In this document: piece after piece, positions 16,379 through 27,257 of the stretch
Layout of the letters: each line of letters begins with the position of its first letter
Position numbering within the stretch: the stretch's first letter is position 1
NCBI GenBank assembly: GCA_023974075.1
Contig: CM043792.1
Span: forward strand, 17,141,373-17,205,372
Reading direction: 5' to 3'
DNA from: Chaenocephalus aceratus
Lineage: Eukaryota > Chordata > Actinopteri > Perciformes > Channichthyidae
Length of the DNA: 64,000 nt
Position numbers and translations under genes: made by a program
The notes under the pieces: generated by a model
Database searches by the model: none
The model's input: the letters and a program-made list of their open reading frames with translations, nothing else
Told to the model about the DNA's origin: nothing

Positions 16379-16418
16379 TAAATGGAAGATTTAACGTGAT
16401 GTTTAAATCTTCCATTTA
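16379..16418. other. Perfect hairpin inside the nested hAT
   Basis: TAAATGGAAGATTTAA at 16379-16394 is followed after a 7-base loop by its inverse, ending 16418. The loop and flanks also pair as AACATCAC/GTGATGTT, so two alternative folds are possible. Confidence 0.75.
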
Positions 16419-16989
16419 GGCCCCGCCCACTCGATCGGATCGGCGATCGGTATCGGCCGATACTGATTCCAGCGATCGGTGATCGGCCCCGAAATTGGCG
16501 ATCGGAGCATCCCTACCGATAATAATCCAATGCAGAGGCAATAATGTATTATAATACATTATTTCATATATTTATATATGTATTTATATATAGTCTTAAA
16601 GTTACAACCGGCCCTTTGAGTGCAACCATAATGCTGATTGACCCCCCTGGTGTAGATGATCCGACTCAAGGGAATCATGGTATTGTTCCCATGAAGAAAA
16701 CAATTGCCTTGTGACGTAAAGATCTGCAGCTGCCAGACTTATTTCAGATAACATGGAATCTTCGTGTTTGACAGTCTGCCCCGCACGGTCTTGGTTCAGG
16801 TTCTCTTGGGCCTCCATTCCCTCCAGCAGGCCCATCATTTCATGTCAAAAAAACTAAAACTCCAACTCAGCATCCATTACTACTTCTTTATATACTTATC
16901 GCAATACTCATGATGTCAAGTGCTTCTCTTTCAAATTCACTCAATCTCTGAATCCGCTGCTTTTATTGGATACTGTATCTGCAGAACAT

Positions 16990-17150
16990 TTGTGCCAAAA
17001 GATAAAATGTGGGAAAACATATAGCAATTTTGTGGGAGGTTAAAGGGCAGATATTTCTTGGTCGGGCACAGTGTCTAGATCAGGGGTGTCAAACTCAAGG
17101 CCCGGGGGCCAAATTCGGCCCGTGACTTCATTTTCTGTGGCCCCACAAGA
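16990..17150 (+). repeat. Direct duplication of 15311-15474
   Basis: About 160 bp, starting in AAAAGAT.AAATGTGGGAAAA and ending in GTGGCCCCACAAGA, recurs with only a few differences. It contains about 90 bp of flanking DNA plus the first 70 bp of the hAT element. The two copies are 1.68 kb apart. Confidence 0.95.
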
Positions 17151-17594
17151 GCATGCAAGTTCTCATCATCACTAAAGCAAGTTGACCTGAAAAGTGTGAC
17201 ATTAAGGATGTCACCCACCTTTTATTTCCCCCCTAATTTAGTTAAATTACACCCTGTACGGTAAACTGAAACCAGCCATTACAGGCTTTCAGGATAATAA
17301 CGCTGGAATAAACAAGGTCTGATGTGCCCTGTGTGCCCATCAGTGAAAGCTCTTATAATTCCTAAATGGGATAATAGCCAACCGCATGAATAAAAACAAG
17401 AGGCGATGCAATTTTGGATGTACCTTTTGGGATAGTATATGTGACTGACAACCTTATTACTGTAAATAAAAGTCAAAGTAGTTAAAAAAAAAAGGCAATA
17501 CAATGAAATACAATAGGTGTTTGCTTTATGGCCCAAGCCCACCATTAAGTTTAAGTTTTGGCCCCTCCAAGGGATAGAGTTTGGACATCCCTTC
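17081..17594. mobile_element. Second copy of the CAGGGGTGTC hAT element, eroded right end
   Basis: It begins with the same 70 bp as the element at 15405. About 510 bp later it ends in GAGTTTGGACATCCCTT, an imperfect inverse of the start. No convincing 8-bp duplication remains on the right side. Confidence 0.65.
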
Positions 17595-17824
17595 TCTATT
17601 GTTCTCTATGTGCTCCATGTTTCCTTTACTGTCAAGAAACTTACATTTGAAACATGTAGACGAAAACTCAGGGAAGACACAAGACACTTCTTCATAAACA
17701 AGCTACTCTCCGTGTTTGCCTTCATAATCACTTAGCCACAAACTCTTTTATACAATTCAAGTTACTTCGAAAACTATGCACTATTGAATAATATCATAAA
17801 ATAATCATCCCACTCTGTTGTTAT

Positions 17825-18602
17825 TAGGGATGGATATCGTTAGGATTTTATCGATACCGATACTGCTTATCGATACCGGTATTTTTCGATACTCTTATCG
17901 ATACTTTTCAATAATTTGGTGGTCAACATGATAGACATGATTACAAGATGTGAAGATTAAACAACAGTAATTTTATTGTAATTTATTTGTATTTATTATT
18001 TAATGTAACTTTTTCAATGTCATACCAAGCAGATATGAGTGTGTTTGACAGTGTGTCTCTGGAAGGGGGGCGGTAATTAGGGGCAGTTCATAAATCCATG
18101 TAAACATGACCATTATTCAGTTCAAACGAGACGCTGCGTGCGAACCTCCTAAAATCAGCTAACCATTATAATCCGTGTATTGCGTTTATTATTTATAATT
18201 GTAATGATGGATTATCAGTAATCATTTTAAAGTTACACAGAGACATTGTATTAACCGTTTTTATGCCCTTAAAAACAACTTTTGATCACAAAACAGCAAA
18301 GGCAAGACATAATTATCATCATGGCTACGTAAAGTGAAGTTGTTTTCTTGCTGTTTCTTGGCTGCTAGTTCAGTGAGTTTTGGTCGTACAGTGATGAGAC
18401 TTATACCAATGGAAGCTGTGGAATATCAGCTTTCAGGTGATATGTTGTGCTGATAACATTACGTACAAAAGATCGCTTTTGCCAGTTATGTGCTAAAGTA
18501 GCCGTTAGCCCCGTTAGCGCGTTTTGCTAAGTGTTGATTAATGGTGCATTTCCACCATGGCGCGGAGCGTGGTTTAAGCGTGCCGTGTTGTGTTTTGGTT
18601 GA
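17825..18602. mobile_element. hAT-like left terminus with GATACCGATA motifs, then unassigned DNA
   Basis: TAGGGATGGATATCG is followed by repeated ATCGATACCG and TATCGATAC words within the first 90 bp. This resembles the subterminal motif clusters of the neighbouring hAT elements. The matching right terminus was not found. The remaining 700 bp show no coding content. Confidence 0.45.
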
Positions 18603-18610
18603 GTTTCCAC

Positions 18611-19834
18611 TAGGGGTGTAACGGTTCACAAACATTTCGGTTCGGTACGTACCTCGGTTTTTAGGTCACGGTTCGGTTCGGTACGTTTTCGGTACAGCAT
18701 AAAAAATCATCACAAAATATAACATATTTTTTTAAATTATTATTAAACTGTGAATAATGTATTCACTCAAATAAATACAAAATATAATAAAATAAACATT
18801 AAGGTGCAGCATTTCGATGAACTGAAATAATCTGTATTTGAACTTTACTGTACTAGTACTCACAAAACATAAACTATTAGTTTTGGGTTTTTAATTATTA
18901 TTAAAATATGAATATTCACTCAAATAAATATAAAATAAAATAAACATTAAGGTGCAGCTTTTCGATGAACTGAAATAATCTGTATTTGAACTGTACTGTA
19001 CTAGTACCTAAGCAGCCAGTTAGACATAATGACTTGCTTGTCATTGTATTTTCATGTTTTTTTTAAAGAAAAATGTACTTGTCCACATTGCTTGCCGAAA
19101 GGGCAGATCTGCTGGCACTAGCAATGTCTCCTGCTGTGGAGAACACCCTCTCGCTAGGGACAGAGGTAGTAGCAGATATAGCCAGGTAGCGCTTTGCTAA
19201 CATGGCAACATAAGGATATTTGCCGTTTGTAATAGCTTTGGCTCGGTCTGAAGTTTTTGCGAGTGGTGGAGGCTTAAATGCTAGTGGGAGTTGGGTTTGC
19301 ACTTCAGTCTTTTGGTACCGGTGATATTCACGTTCGGGTGATGCCTTTTCAAATGAGTGCATGTGCAAGTTTGATGTATTGCCAGCCGCGTAACCAATTT
19401 TAGTTGAACAATGCCGACAAACAGCTTTGGTTCGGTCTACCTGTCTTTGTTCGTCATCCTTGTACGTAACTGTGAAACCAAAATGTTCCCAAACCGGAGA
19501 CTTCAATGATGCTGGAGGATTTTCGAGCTCAACTTTATCTGCGTTCGCCATTTTGACAGTTCCTCAAATTACTGACTACATTTGAACGCATCCCTCTGAC
19601 CAGCTCGTCCAATGAAATGACTTGGTCGCTCTGACGCGTTGAACACAATGAGAGCAAATTACTCTGAATGCTGCGACGCAGCACCTGAGATTACTTCCAA
19701 GAAGTTGTTCACGTTCTTAATTTTTTTACGTTTAACGTTATATTCGTTCGGTACACTTCGGTACACACGTGTACCGAACCGAAGGGCCCGTACCAAATAA
19801 TTTCGGTACGGGTATGTGTACCGTTACACCCCTA
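18611..19834 (-). mobile_element. hAT element with intact TSD and a retained small ORF
   Basis: TIRs TAGGGGTGTAACGGT...ACCGTTACACCCCTA are flanked by perfect 8-bp duplications GTTTCCAC (18603-18610 and 19835-19842). CGGTTCGGTAC words are repeated near both ends. The 1.22-kb element is an internal deletion derivative of a full hAT, which is usually about 3 kb or longer. It keeps one open frame on the minus strand. The duplicated sequence lies in a further repeat, so this is a nested insertion. Confidence 0.95.
19063..19551 (-). CDS. BED finger fused to hAT C-terminal dimerisation domain
   Basis: An uninterrupted 162-codon frame. Residues 16-55 are a BED-type DNA-binding finger (SPVWEHFGF, then CRHC and a degenerate His region NLHMHSFEK). 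After a short linker rich in Lys, Pro and Thr, residues 110-162 match the hAT C-terminal dimerisation domain (KYPYVAMLAKRYLAI, then PSERVFSTAGDI and NVDKYIF). The RNase-H-like catalytic core between them is absent. In hAT transposases the BED finger binds the subterminal motifs and the C-terminal domain mediates oligomerisation. Such a product could bind ends and dimerise without cutting, so a repressor role is possible, but that is inference. The His ligands look altered, so DNA binding may be weakened. The start is the ATG followed by ANADKVELENPP. Confidence 0.75.
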   Translation of the reverse strand: MANADKVELENPPASLKSPVWEHFGFTVTYKDDEQRQVDRTKAVCRHCSTKIGYAAGNTSNLHMHSFEKASPEREYHRYQKTEVQTQLPLAFKPPPLAKTSDRAKAITNGKYPYVAMLAKRYLAISATTSVPSERVFSTAGDIASASRSALSASNVDKYIFL

Positions 19835-20525
19835 GTTTCCACTAGGCCTAGTTCCGGCCCGGGGCTACTTTTTCACCTTTTTTCTGGCCCGACAAATTCG
19901 TGGTTCTATCGGCAACAACAACCGGGCTGAATATGCTAAACTAGTGAGAGAATCGCTGGCAAGGGGGCTACAACTACAACAAAATTAACATATTTCACCG
20001 TGATTTAATTGTATTACACGTTTCAAAATGATGCCGAAGTAACAACATACTGATACCGGTTAGTAAAAACAATGAATTAATGCTTTGACAAGTCTACAGA
20101 CAGTTGGCAGGCGAAAAACCTTTTAAAATGCGTGTTGTTTAAATGCAGATCGGCTAAGCTAACGCAGTATATGCTCCGACCCGTCCACACTCACAACAAC
20201 GGCCTATACAGACATAAATAAACCAGCGACTGTATTCGCCATGACACAAGCAGTCTGTGGTTTGTACTTGTTTAACTTTTGTCTAGTTTCTGAACAGATA
20301 TGAGGAGCTGTGAGCTTGAGTGCTAACAGCTAACGGCTGATGTTGTTTTTCTGAAGATGACGTCACGGCTCCGCCTACACTGCGTTACTATAGATACTAC
20401 CCCAGTTCCGGGGGCGGATCTAGACAAATAGTCATGGGGTGGCAAGAGGGTGGCAGGAGATTTTGAGGGGTGGCATCCCCTGACAGAAGTATATGCTGAT
20501 TTAAATCGCAATCATATCAATCAAT

Positions 20526-21288
20526 TAGGGGTGTAACGGTACACGTACCCGTACTGAAATTATTCGGTACGGGCCCTTCATAACATTTTGGTTTCGCAGT
20601 TACGTACAAGGATGACGGACAAAGACAGGTGGACCGAACCAAAGCTGTTTGTCGGCATTGTTCAACTAACATTGGTTACGCGGCTGGCAATACATCACAC
20701 TCATTTGAAAAGGCATCACCCGAATGTGAATATCACCGGTACCAAAAGAAAAAAGACTGAAGTGCAAACCCAACTCCCACTAGCATGTAAGCCTCCACCA
20801 CTCGCAGAAAGTTCAGACTGAGCCATAGCTATTACAAACGCCAAATATCCTTATGTTGCCATGTTAGCAAAGCGCTACCTGGCTGTATCTGCTGCCACTG
20901 TCCCTAGAGAGGGTGTTCTCCACAGCAGGAGACATTGTTAGTGCCAGCAGATCTGCCATTTCAGCAAGCAATGTGGACAAGTTCATCTTTCTTTAAACAA
21001 CATGAAAATACAATGACAAGCAAGTCCTAATGTCAAGCTGGCTGCTTAAGTACTAGTACAATTCAAATACAGATTATTTCAGTTCATCGAAATGCTGCAC
21101 CTTAATGTTTATTTTACTATATTTTGTATTTATTTGAATACATTAGTCACAGTTTAATAATAATTAAAAGAAATGTTTAATGTTTTGTGATAATTTTTTC
21201 TGCTGTACCGAAAACGTACCGAACCGAACCGTGACCTAAAAACGAGGTACGTACCGAACCAAAATGTTTGTGAACCGTTACACCCCTA
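20526..21288 (+). mobile_element. Smaller hAT element of the same family, opposite orientation
   Basis: TAGGGGTGTAACGGT...CCGTTACACCCCTA termini are flanked by perfect CAATCAAT duplications (20518-20525 and 21289-21296). The interior is the same BED-to-C-terminal fusion region as the 18.6-kb element, in inverse orientation and shorter (763 bp). Confidence 0.93.
20588..20821 (+). pseudogene. Degraded BED/hAT ORF
   Basis: A short frame keeps the BED His region as HTHLKRHHPNV and the linker KTEVQTQLPLACKPPPLAESSD, homologous to the linker of the ORF at 19063-19551, then stops. Downstream codons for the dimerisation region (around 20840-20990) are recognisable in other frames. The N-terminal BED part is also shifted, so no functional product is expected. 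Confidence 0.8.
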
Positions 21289-21381
21289 CAATCAATGTTA
21301 ACTTGGAAAGCCACAATATTAATATTTTAACTCAATCACATAGGTGATATTATTGTGGCACATCAGTAAAGCCTTACATAT

Positions 21382-21470
21382 AGGCAAGGCAAGGCAAGTT
21401 TATTTATATATCACTTTTCAACGCAAGGCAGTTCAAAGTGCTTTACAAAAAATGAAAGACATTAAGCATT
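21382..21470 (+). repeat. Common teleost repeat (GGCAAGGCAAGTTTATTTATAT)
   Basis: The block AAGGCAAGTTTATTTATAT, followed by AAGGCAGTTCAAAGTGCTTT, is a dispersed sequence seen widely in fish genomes. The boundaries and family name are not certain. Confidence 0.55.
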
Positions 21471-21684
21471 AAAAAAGAAATAAGGTGGCAGACGTAATTT
21501 AATGAATTTTAACTGAACAATAACTGAATGAGTTTGTCTCACTCTTAGACCAGCAGGGGTACCAAATCTATGCAGACTGCTGCAATAAGTACATTAATTA
21601 ACTGTCTCATCGATGTTTGTCTGAATGAATATGATAATATTAACAATCATATTATTCCTATCAGCTGTCAATCACTGTTAATAA

Positions 21685-21709
21685 ATAATAATAATAATAA
21701 TAATAATAG
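21685..21709 (+). repeat. (AAT)n microsatellite
   Basis: About eight tandem AAT units. Confidence 0.95.
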
Positions 21710-22093
21710 ATTTAATTTGTTAGCGTTTTTACAGGTGCTCAAAGACGCTTTACAGATATAGTGAAGAACTGTTATGATTCACATATTCATTTATTATTGA
21801 ATAAACTATATTTTTTGGAGGAGTTAATGATGAATGTTCATCAAGATGCTTGCTCATCCTCCTTCAAATTTGAAAAACAAGTAATGATATCATTATTGAT
21901 ATACAGTTACAACCTTGACTTTACATCAGAAAGAACAAACATTAAAGAAGTGACTAACTGCATCAGTTAGGGTTAAAAAACGTGTATTCAGCTAAAACAT
22001 GGGAGTTGACATGACAGTGACAGTATATAAATAAAATGTAATAACATTTATATAAAATGAATAAATGAGAATTGTTGATCTGTAATATTACAG

Positions 22094-22664
22094 TGTTACG
22101 TTGATTTGTGTGTCCTTCTCGGACCATGCACTACACATTTCTGTAGAAAAGAAAGCAACCAATCTGTCATAGTCTGCTCCATCATTCACCAGTAGTTTTC
22201 CATTCACCTGTCTCACCTGTTTTCCACACCCACTCGTTAACTCACTCTCTTTCTCTTCTGTACCCATTAGCTTCTGCCAGTATTTAAACCCGCACCTTAC
22301 ACACACTCTTTGCCAGATTGTACTTTGCCTCATGCTTGTCTCTCCCGCGTTCAAAACTAGATTGCCTACCCGGTTCCGACCCTGCCTGTCCCCGACCTGC
22401 CTGCTCTGCCTGTTCCCTGATCCTGCCTGTCCCTCGACTATCCTGTCTGGCCTGTTATCCGACCCTGCCTGTATCCACGCTGACCGCCTCGCTTACTCCC
22501 TGACCCTCTGCCTGTCCCTGACTCACCTTCTGCCCGCTGTCCTCCGGTGCGTTATACTGCCCGGTTGGTATTCCTCCAATCCAGTGGAATCTCCAATAAA
22601 GTATATTACCAATTCTCCTTGGTTTCTCGAGTGCTGCATTTGGGTTCTCCTTAAGATTGTGACA
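22094..22664 (+). mobile_element. Candidate solo LTR with proline-codon-like minisatellite
   Basis: The tract starts TGTTACG and ends TTGTGACA, which are imperfect inverses. It contains a TATTTAAA box near 22281, a GCCTGTCCC/GACCTGCCT tandem region (about 22370-22520), and AATAAA near 22597 shortly before the end. This is the U3-R-U5 order of a fish Ty3/gypsy- or BEL-type LTR. There is no internal retroviral region on either side, so a solo LTR is likely. The flanking duplication is not clear. Confidence 0.5.
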
Positions 22665-22754
22665 CAATCAGATCTTGTTCTGGGTCTCTGGGTAGAATAT
22701 CCTTCAACCAAGGTATTCTACATCCTTGATAGAATGCCCTGGCCGTTGCACTGA

Positions 22755-23148
22755 ATGAGAGCGTACGTTTGGACTGACAGTTTGATAAACCAATCATATA
22801 TTGATTTGTAGCCAATGGGCGTATTCTTTCAGAGTTCCCCTCTGTTCCAGGGTATTCTAGAAGGCTTGCTAGTTAACTGGCTCGAGGCAGAGGATCTAGA
22901 TGAATGCGACGAAGCATGCCATTTTATTGTTTTTAACGTTGAAATGACAAGTGCAACAGGTGAAGATGAAGTTGTTGCGGTATTATTGTGAGTACCCTTT
23001 TCAAGACGACAATTCAGTGAAAAGACGGATATTATAATGCCGCGGAGGGGGGGGGAGTGGCGGCGGCGGGGGGTGGGTGTGTCTACAGAAGGTCCAGTTG
23101 TGATGGCCACGGTTCGCCACTGAAAAAGAGAGACTTGGCCTTTATAAT
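22755..23148. other. Unassigned spacer with G-rich tract
   Basis: A GC-rich run around 23038-23080 (GGCGGCGGCGGGG) stands out. No coding content is seen before the L2 fragment. Confidence 0.45.
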
Positions 23149-24046
23149 TTGGAATTGAAAAACGCACGACAGTCTTTCTTCTCTGACATCATTACCAAAA
23201 ACAAAAACAACGCACGTGCCTTGTTTGATACTGTCGACAGACTAACTAACCCCCCAGTGTCAGTAGCCTCTGAATTTCTATCTACCAGGGCATGCAATGA
23301 TTTTGCCTCCTTCTTCACTGACAAAATTCAGAAAATCAGACAAGCAGTCAGTGCCTCTGCATCAGGAACAGCAAATGTGTTGTCTCTGTGTCCACTTAAC
23401 ATCAATTCAGATACCATGACACAATTCCATCAGTTTAATGATAAAAACCTAGAGGACATTATTCAACTTCTGAAGTCCTCCTCCTGCTGCCTTGATATTA
23501 TTCCAACAGGATTTTTCAAAGATGTTTTGCCTTGCATGGCCTCAGATCTACTTCATATAGTAAACAAATCTCTTCACTCAGGTATTTTTCCACAGGCACT
23601 AAAAACTGCAGTCATTAAACCGCTCTTAAAAAAGAATAATCTAGATGCTTCAGTAATGAACAATTACAGGCCCATATCAAACCTCCCATTTCTAGGTAAA
23701 ATCATTGAAAAAGTTGTTTTTCAACAGTTGAGTAACTTCTTGCATTTAAATAACTGTTTCGATGTGTTCCAGTCAGGCTTTCGTCCAAACCACAGCACTG
23801 AGACTGCTCTTGTAAAGGTCTTTAATGACATTCACTTAAACACAGACAGTGGCAGAACTTCAGTGTTAGTATTATTAGATCTCAGTGCTGCGTTTGACAC
23901 TGTTGACCACAGCATATAACTAGACCGACTGGAAAACTGGGTGGGACTTTCGGAAACAGTTCTAAATTGGTTTGAATCCTACTTAAAGGACAGAAACAAC
24001 TTTGTTTCTATAGGTAAATACACATCTGAGTTGACACATTTTGATA
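23149..24046 (+). pseudogene. L2 (Maui-type) LINE fragment, reverse transcriptase N-half
   Basis: A 256-codon frame encodes the region between endonuclease and RT and the first RT motifs of an L2 element. Visible motifs are [32 protein letters not shown] and [14 protein letters not shown] (RT motif A with a catalytic Asp). A TAA at about 23918 replaces a Leu codon, after which the same frame continues with LDRLENWVGL and SYLKDRNNFVSIG to about 24046, where homology ends abruptly. The endonuclease, YADD motif and 3' tail are missing, so both ends are truncated and the copy is dead. Confidence 0.92.
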
Positions 24047-26254
24047 TTTTAATAACCAAATACGCAGGAGCAGGACCCTAATCCTTCACTGAGAGGTAGA
24101 AGATATTGACCTGACAACATTGAACGTTTGCTTGTGCAAAAAAAATTTCTTTTATGTATTTCTCCTTGATATTTATTTTTCATCAGCATTAGATATCTAT
24201 TCAAGGAGGTATGCTATGAATGTCGTTCAGGACACGTACCGTATTGATCTGAATCTGACCTCGTCTTTTTTCATCAGGAGGAACTGCATCCAGTTCTTGA
24301 CATAAGTTTCAATGATGTGAAGAACTGTGTTTTGAATTGGGAGTCAGATTCAGTAAATGTGTTTACCAGTGGGTATTATGATCTAGAAATGAGAAAACAT
24401 CAAAAGGGAACAGTGTTTGTACCTCAGGTGTAAGTCTTTGTTAAAAAATAATGTTTCACCACCATGCACAGATCCACAAACACAGATATTGAGGATAAAT
24501 ATAATTTTTGGGATGTAAACAAATCCAAAAAACATAGAAATACAACTCTTACTACTATAATGACTATTTACTGCAATTTTTGGGGACAATACATTTTCTA
24601 GTTGAGAAAGTATGCTCCCAACACATTATTTGCATAATAATGCAGTTTGTTTATTGCCTGCTAAATTACTTTGTGTGGATTTTTCTCTTTCCACAACACA
24701 TTATGATACCCCAACCGAGGATACACATATTTGCACTGCTCTGTGCTATGCTGGGATCTCTGGACAAGACAGCGCTATGGGTTGAATGCTAACATCAGCA
24801 TTCTAACACATCAGAAATGTAACTTTGTACGGCTGACAGCTGGATCAAGTGAGTGCTTCTGTGGGAAGTTCCAATGTGTTGGTTTTAAAATGGGTTCAAG
24901 AGCCTTTAGGATTCATCACCTGTGAACCATAATTTGGTTTACAAATAGTTTTGCCAATGTATCAATTTGATGTGCGAATATATATTTGATTAGTGAAAAA
25001 TGTGTCCTGCATAGAGGGAAAGTCACAAAGAAACATCCTCTGGGCACCAGTGATGGCTGTACATACTGACATCTATCGAGCAAAAATGGCCATAAAGTCA
25101 TAATTATTCATTAGCTCGAACATTATCATACAATAATCAGAAACATGATTATCAGACGTCATTAGGTGAATACACATGCTGCTGATTGGCATCTGACATT
25201 AATAACCTGAGTATCTGCTGTTGGCATCAATAATGAGGTGCAGCTCTTGATATTAATATTAATAAGCTTTTGCACCGAGTGAGTATAGTCATCACACATT
25301 CATCGAGAGGGACTAACAACCTGAGCTTTTGTTCCCTGCAGCCTTTAGGCGCTGACATCTCCTCTGTGAGGGAGCGCTAATCCAGGTCAACTCACAGACA
25401 CTGACGGAGAAAACAGGACACCACTGACAGAACGACTCCCCGATGCGTGTAGGGAGGGAGCGCCATTCCTACCAGCCTCTGCTCCACGCCTCCACAAACA
25501 AACCAGGAGAGACTTCCAACCGATGAACAATCTATGTGTGGATGTATTTTTCACCTGTAGTGTCAGTCACAACCGCAACACAGTTAATGGCTGCCACACG
25601 TTTGGACAGGACTGGAGAGGGATCAGTAAAGGGTGTCACTCTGAACATTTGTCACTTCTACAAAGGTGAAAAGAAAGAATTAGAAATGGTGCCGTGCGCA
25701 TAAAGTACAGTGCGTCTAATAGGAGAGAACAGATATGCTGAATATATTCCCACGACAAGAAAGAGGATAAAACTCCAACTTGTTTGCCACTTTCTATTGT
25801 TAGGAGCTGAATCAAAGACATCACTCTGTGCCAGTGCCCTGTTGAGAAGCCTGTTGATATTGTTACACTTTAAACGAGGATGCTGTTTTTTAGGGCTGAA
25901 TTTAACATTACAATGACCCAGTAGAGAGTAATCAATAGTGAGAGCTCACAGAACCCAACATTGATTAATTTAAAAGTTATAGTTGAACTTTTAAATAAAC
26001 CTTTACAATATTAGTTATTTAAGCGATATTGGAGCATGTTGTACAATGTGCTGTTCCAGAACTCAATAACAGTAAGGTCAATCAGCTTAGGGTTTCCAAA
26101 GTGCTGAATGGCTCAACATGTGGCTCCATAGTCCGAGTGTTTCAATTTAAGAGCAGGCCATTCAGTGAGATTTAAAGAAAAAAAAAATTACTTTCTGGCC
26201 CTGTCATCGCATACCAGGATTGGCTCTGCTTCATTGCACTTGAGCTACAATGAA
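24047..26254. other. No recognisable gene
   Basis: AT-rich DNA with short frames. I saw no terminus or domain. Confidence 0.55.
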
Positions 26255-26620
26255 AACCTATAGGTTACTTACGTAACCCCAGTTATCAGAGTAACATGAA
26301 GTGAGATGTCTCACTATGGGATGTGCCTCATCGCGGAGCAAACAGAAGCATCAATCTCATTACGCCAATCCTGATTGGCTGGTGATCTTGACGTCAGCGT
26401 CAGGGAATTCACCCCCTATAAGTAGCTTGCACCACAACGCATGCGTCATTCAAAATAAGCACCTCTTCTCGCTTCACCATAGCAAGGAGGGCCGTCTGGT
26501 GAGACATCTCACTTCATGTTACTCTGAAAATGGGGTTACGTAAGTAACCTATAGTTCTCATTCATAACACTCCGTTCGATGTCTCACTATGGGATATTGT
26601 AGCTCCCGTATTGCCAGACG
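26255..26620. repeat. DIRS left terminus: inverted repeat nested around the terminal block
   Basis: CTATAGGTTACTTACGTAAC through GTGAGATGTCTCAC (26258-26314) is repeated in inverse at 26500-26553. The two copies bracket the 185-bp segment that is also the inverse of the right terminus. The segment just after (26554-26600) matches the extreme right end. This is the arrangement expected for an internal complementary region abutting a terminal repeat. Confidence 0.85.
26380..26426 (+). promoter_or_regulatory. DIRS terminal promoter motifs, left copy
   Basis: GATTGGCTGG (inverse CCAAT), a perfect CRE TGACGTCA at 26389-26396 and CCTATAAGTAG at 26416-26426 lie in promoter order on the plus strand. 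This copy points into the element, antisense to its genes. Confidence 0.6.
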
Positions 26621-27161
26621 AGCTTATCTCGAAAATCACCAAAACCGACCAGAACTTTAACAGGTAGGGCTCCGACTCAACCAGGTGCCCAGCACTGCTT
26701 GAGTCAAACTGGGAGTAGAACGTCCAGACTGTTAAAAGGCGGACAAAAGTGAGCGACGAGGACCAGCTCGCCGCCTGCACCAATGTCTTGGGATGGGAGA
26801 CATCCTGGACAGAGCCCAGGATGCAGCCAGACCCTGAGTCAAAAGAACTCGCGGACCCAAGGGTGCCTGCGAACTATGACTCGTATGGGCCCCACAGCAA
26901 TTGCTTCCACAAACAGTGGGAGAGCCGTTGCTTAGTAACAGGCTTGCCCTTATAAGGGATGGCCCAGGACACAAGGGGCTTGGTCATTATGACGAAGCAC
27001 CCCTGATCCGTCCCTGTACGTGCGTAAAGCACGGGCTGGACACGGCAAATCCGGCCGCTGTTCCCCGGAGGAATACAGTGGCGGGGAGGATGCCTCAATG
27101 TCAAATATGGTACCTGAACCAACCGTCTTAAAATAAAGGCAGGGTTGGGCTTCAACCACAC
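26562..27161 (-). pseudogene. DIRS tyrosine recombinase, C-terminal remnant
   Basis: Three frames carry consecutive pieces of one protein: CPARALRTYRDG, then VSWAIPYKGKPVTKQRLSHC, then TQGLAASWAL, then SLTFVRLLTVWTFYSQF. In fish DIRS recombinases these follow each other as the RTY, KGKP.S.QRLSHW, HSTRG.A.SWAL and FVRFY segments. The HxxR motif has been lost to mutation and frameshifts, and the catalytic Tyr region is only partly conserved. Tyrosine recombinase would integrate the circular cDNA. This copy cannot. The N-terminal two-thirds are missing. Confidence 0.8.
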
Positions 27162-27257
27162 TCTGTTTGCCCTGGGGCGAACCGAGTGCCTGAAGACTGT
27201 ACAGATAACGCATGAGTGCCACTGGCTCGCTTTGCAGCTGCCAAGGTCAGCTTCTTG

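Larger units (their letters stand above)
15756..16515 (+). mobile_element. Nested hAT element (TAGGRATGCTCCGATC terminus)
   Basis: The left end TAGGAATGCTCCGATC and right end GATCGGAGCATCCCTA are inverted and flanked by perfect CCGATAAT duplications (15748-15755 and 16516-16523). Both termini are dense in CGATCGG-type subterminal motifs. At 760 bp it is an internally deleted copy keeping only the first part of a BED-finger transposase. Confidence 0.93.
15405..16649. mobile_element. Non-autonomous hAT element (CAGGGGTGTCAAACTC terminus)
   Basis: The left end CAGGGGTGTCAAACTCAAGG and the right end ...GACCCCCCTG are inverted. They are flanked by GTCTAGAT (15397-15404) and GTGTAGAT (16650-16657), an 8-bp hAT target duplication with one mismatch. 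I see no transposase of its own. Most of the middle is a second, nested hAT (15756-16515). Confidence 0.85.

Noticed and set aside
22318..22754. 140-codon Cys/Pro/Leu-rich frame
   Set aside because: It is the GCCTGTCCC minisatellite of the LTR-like tract read in one frame.
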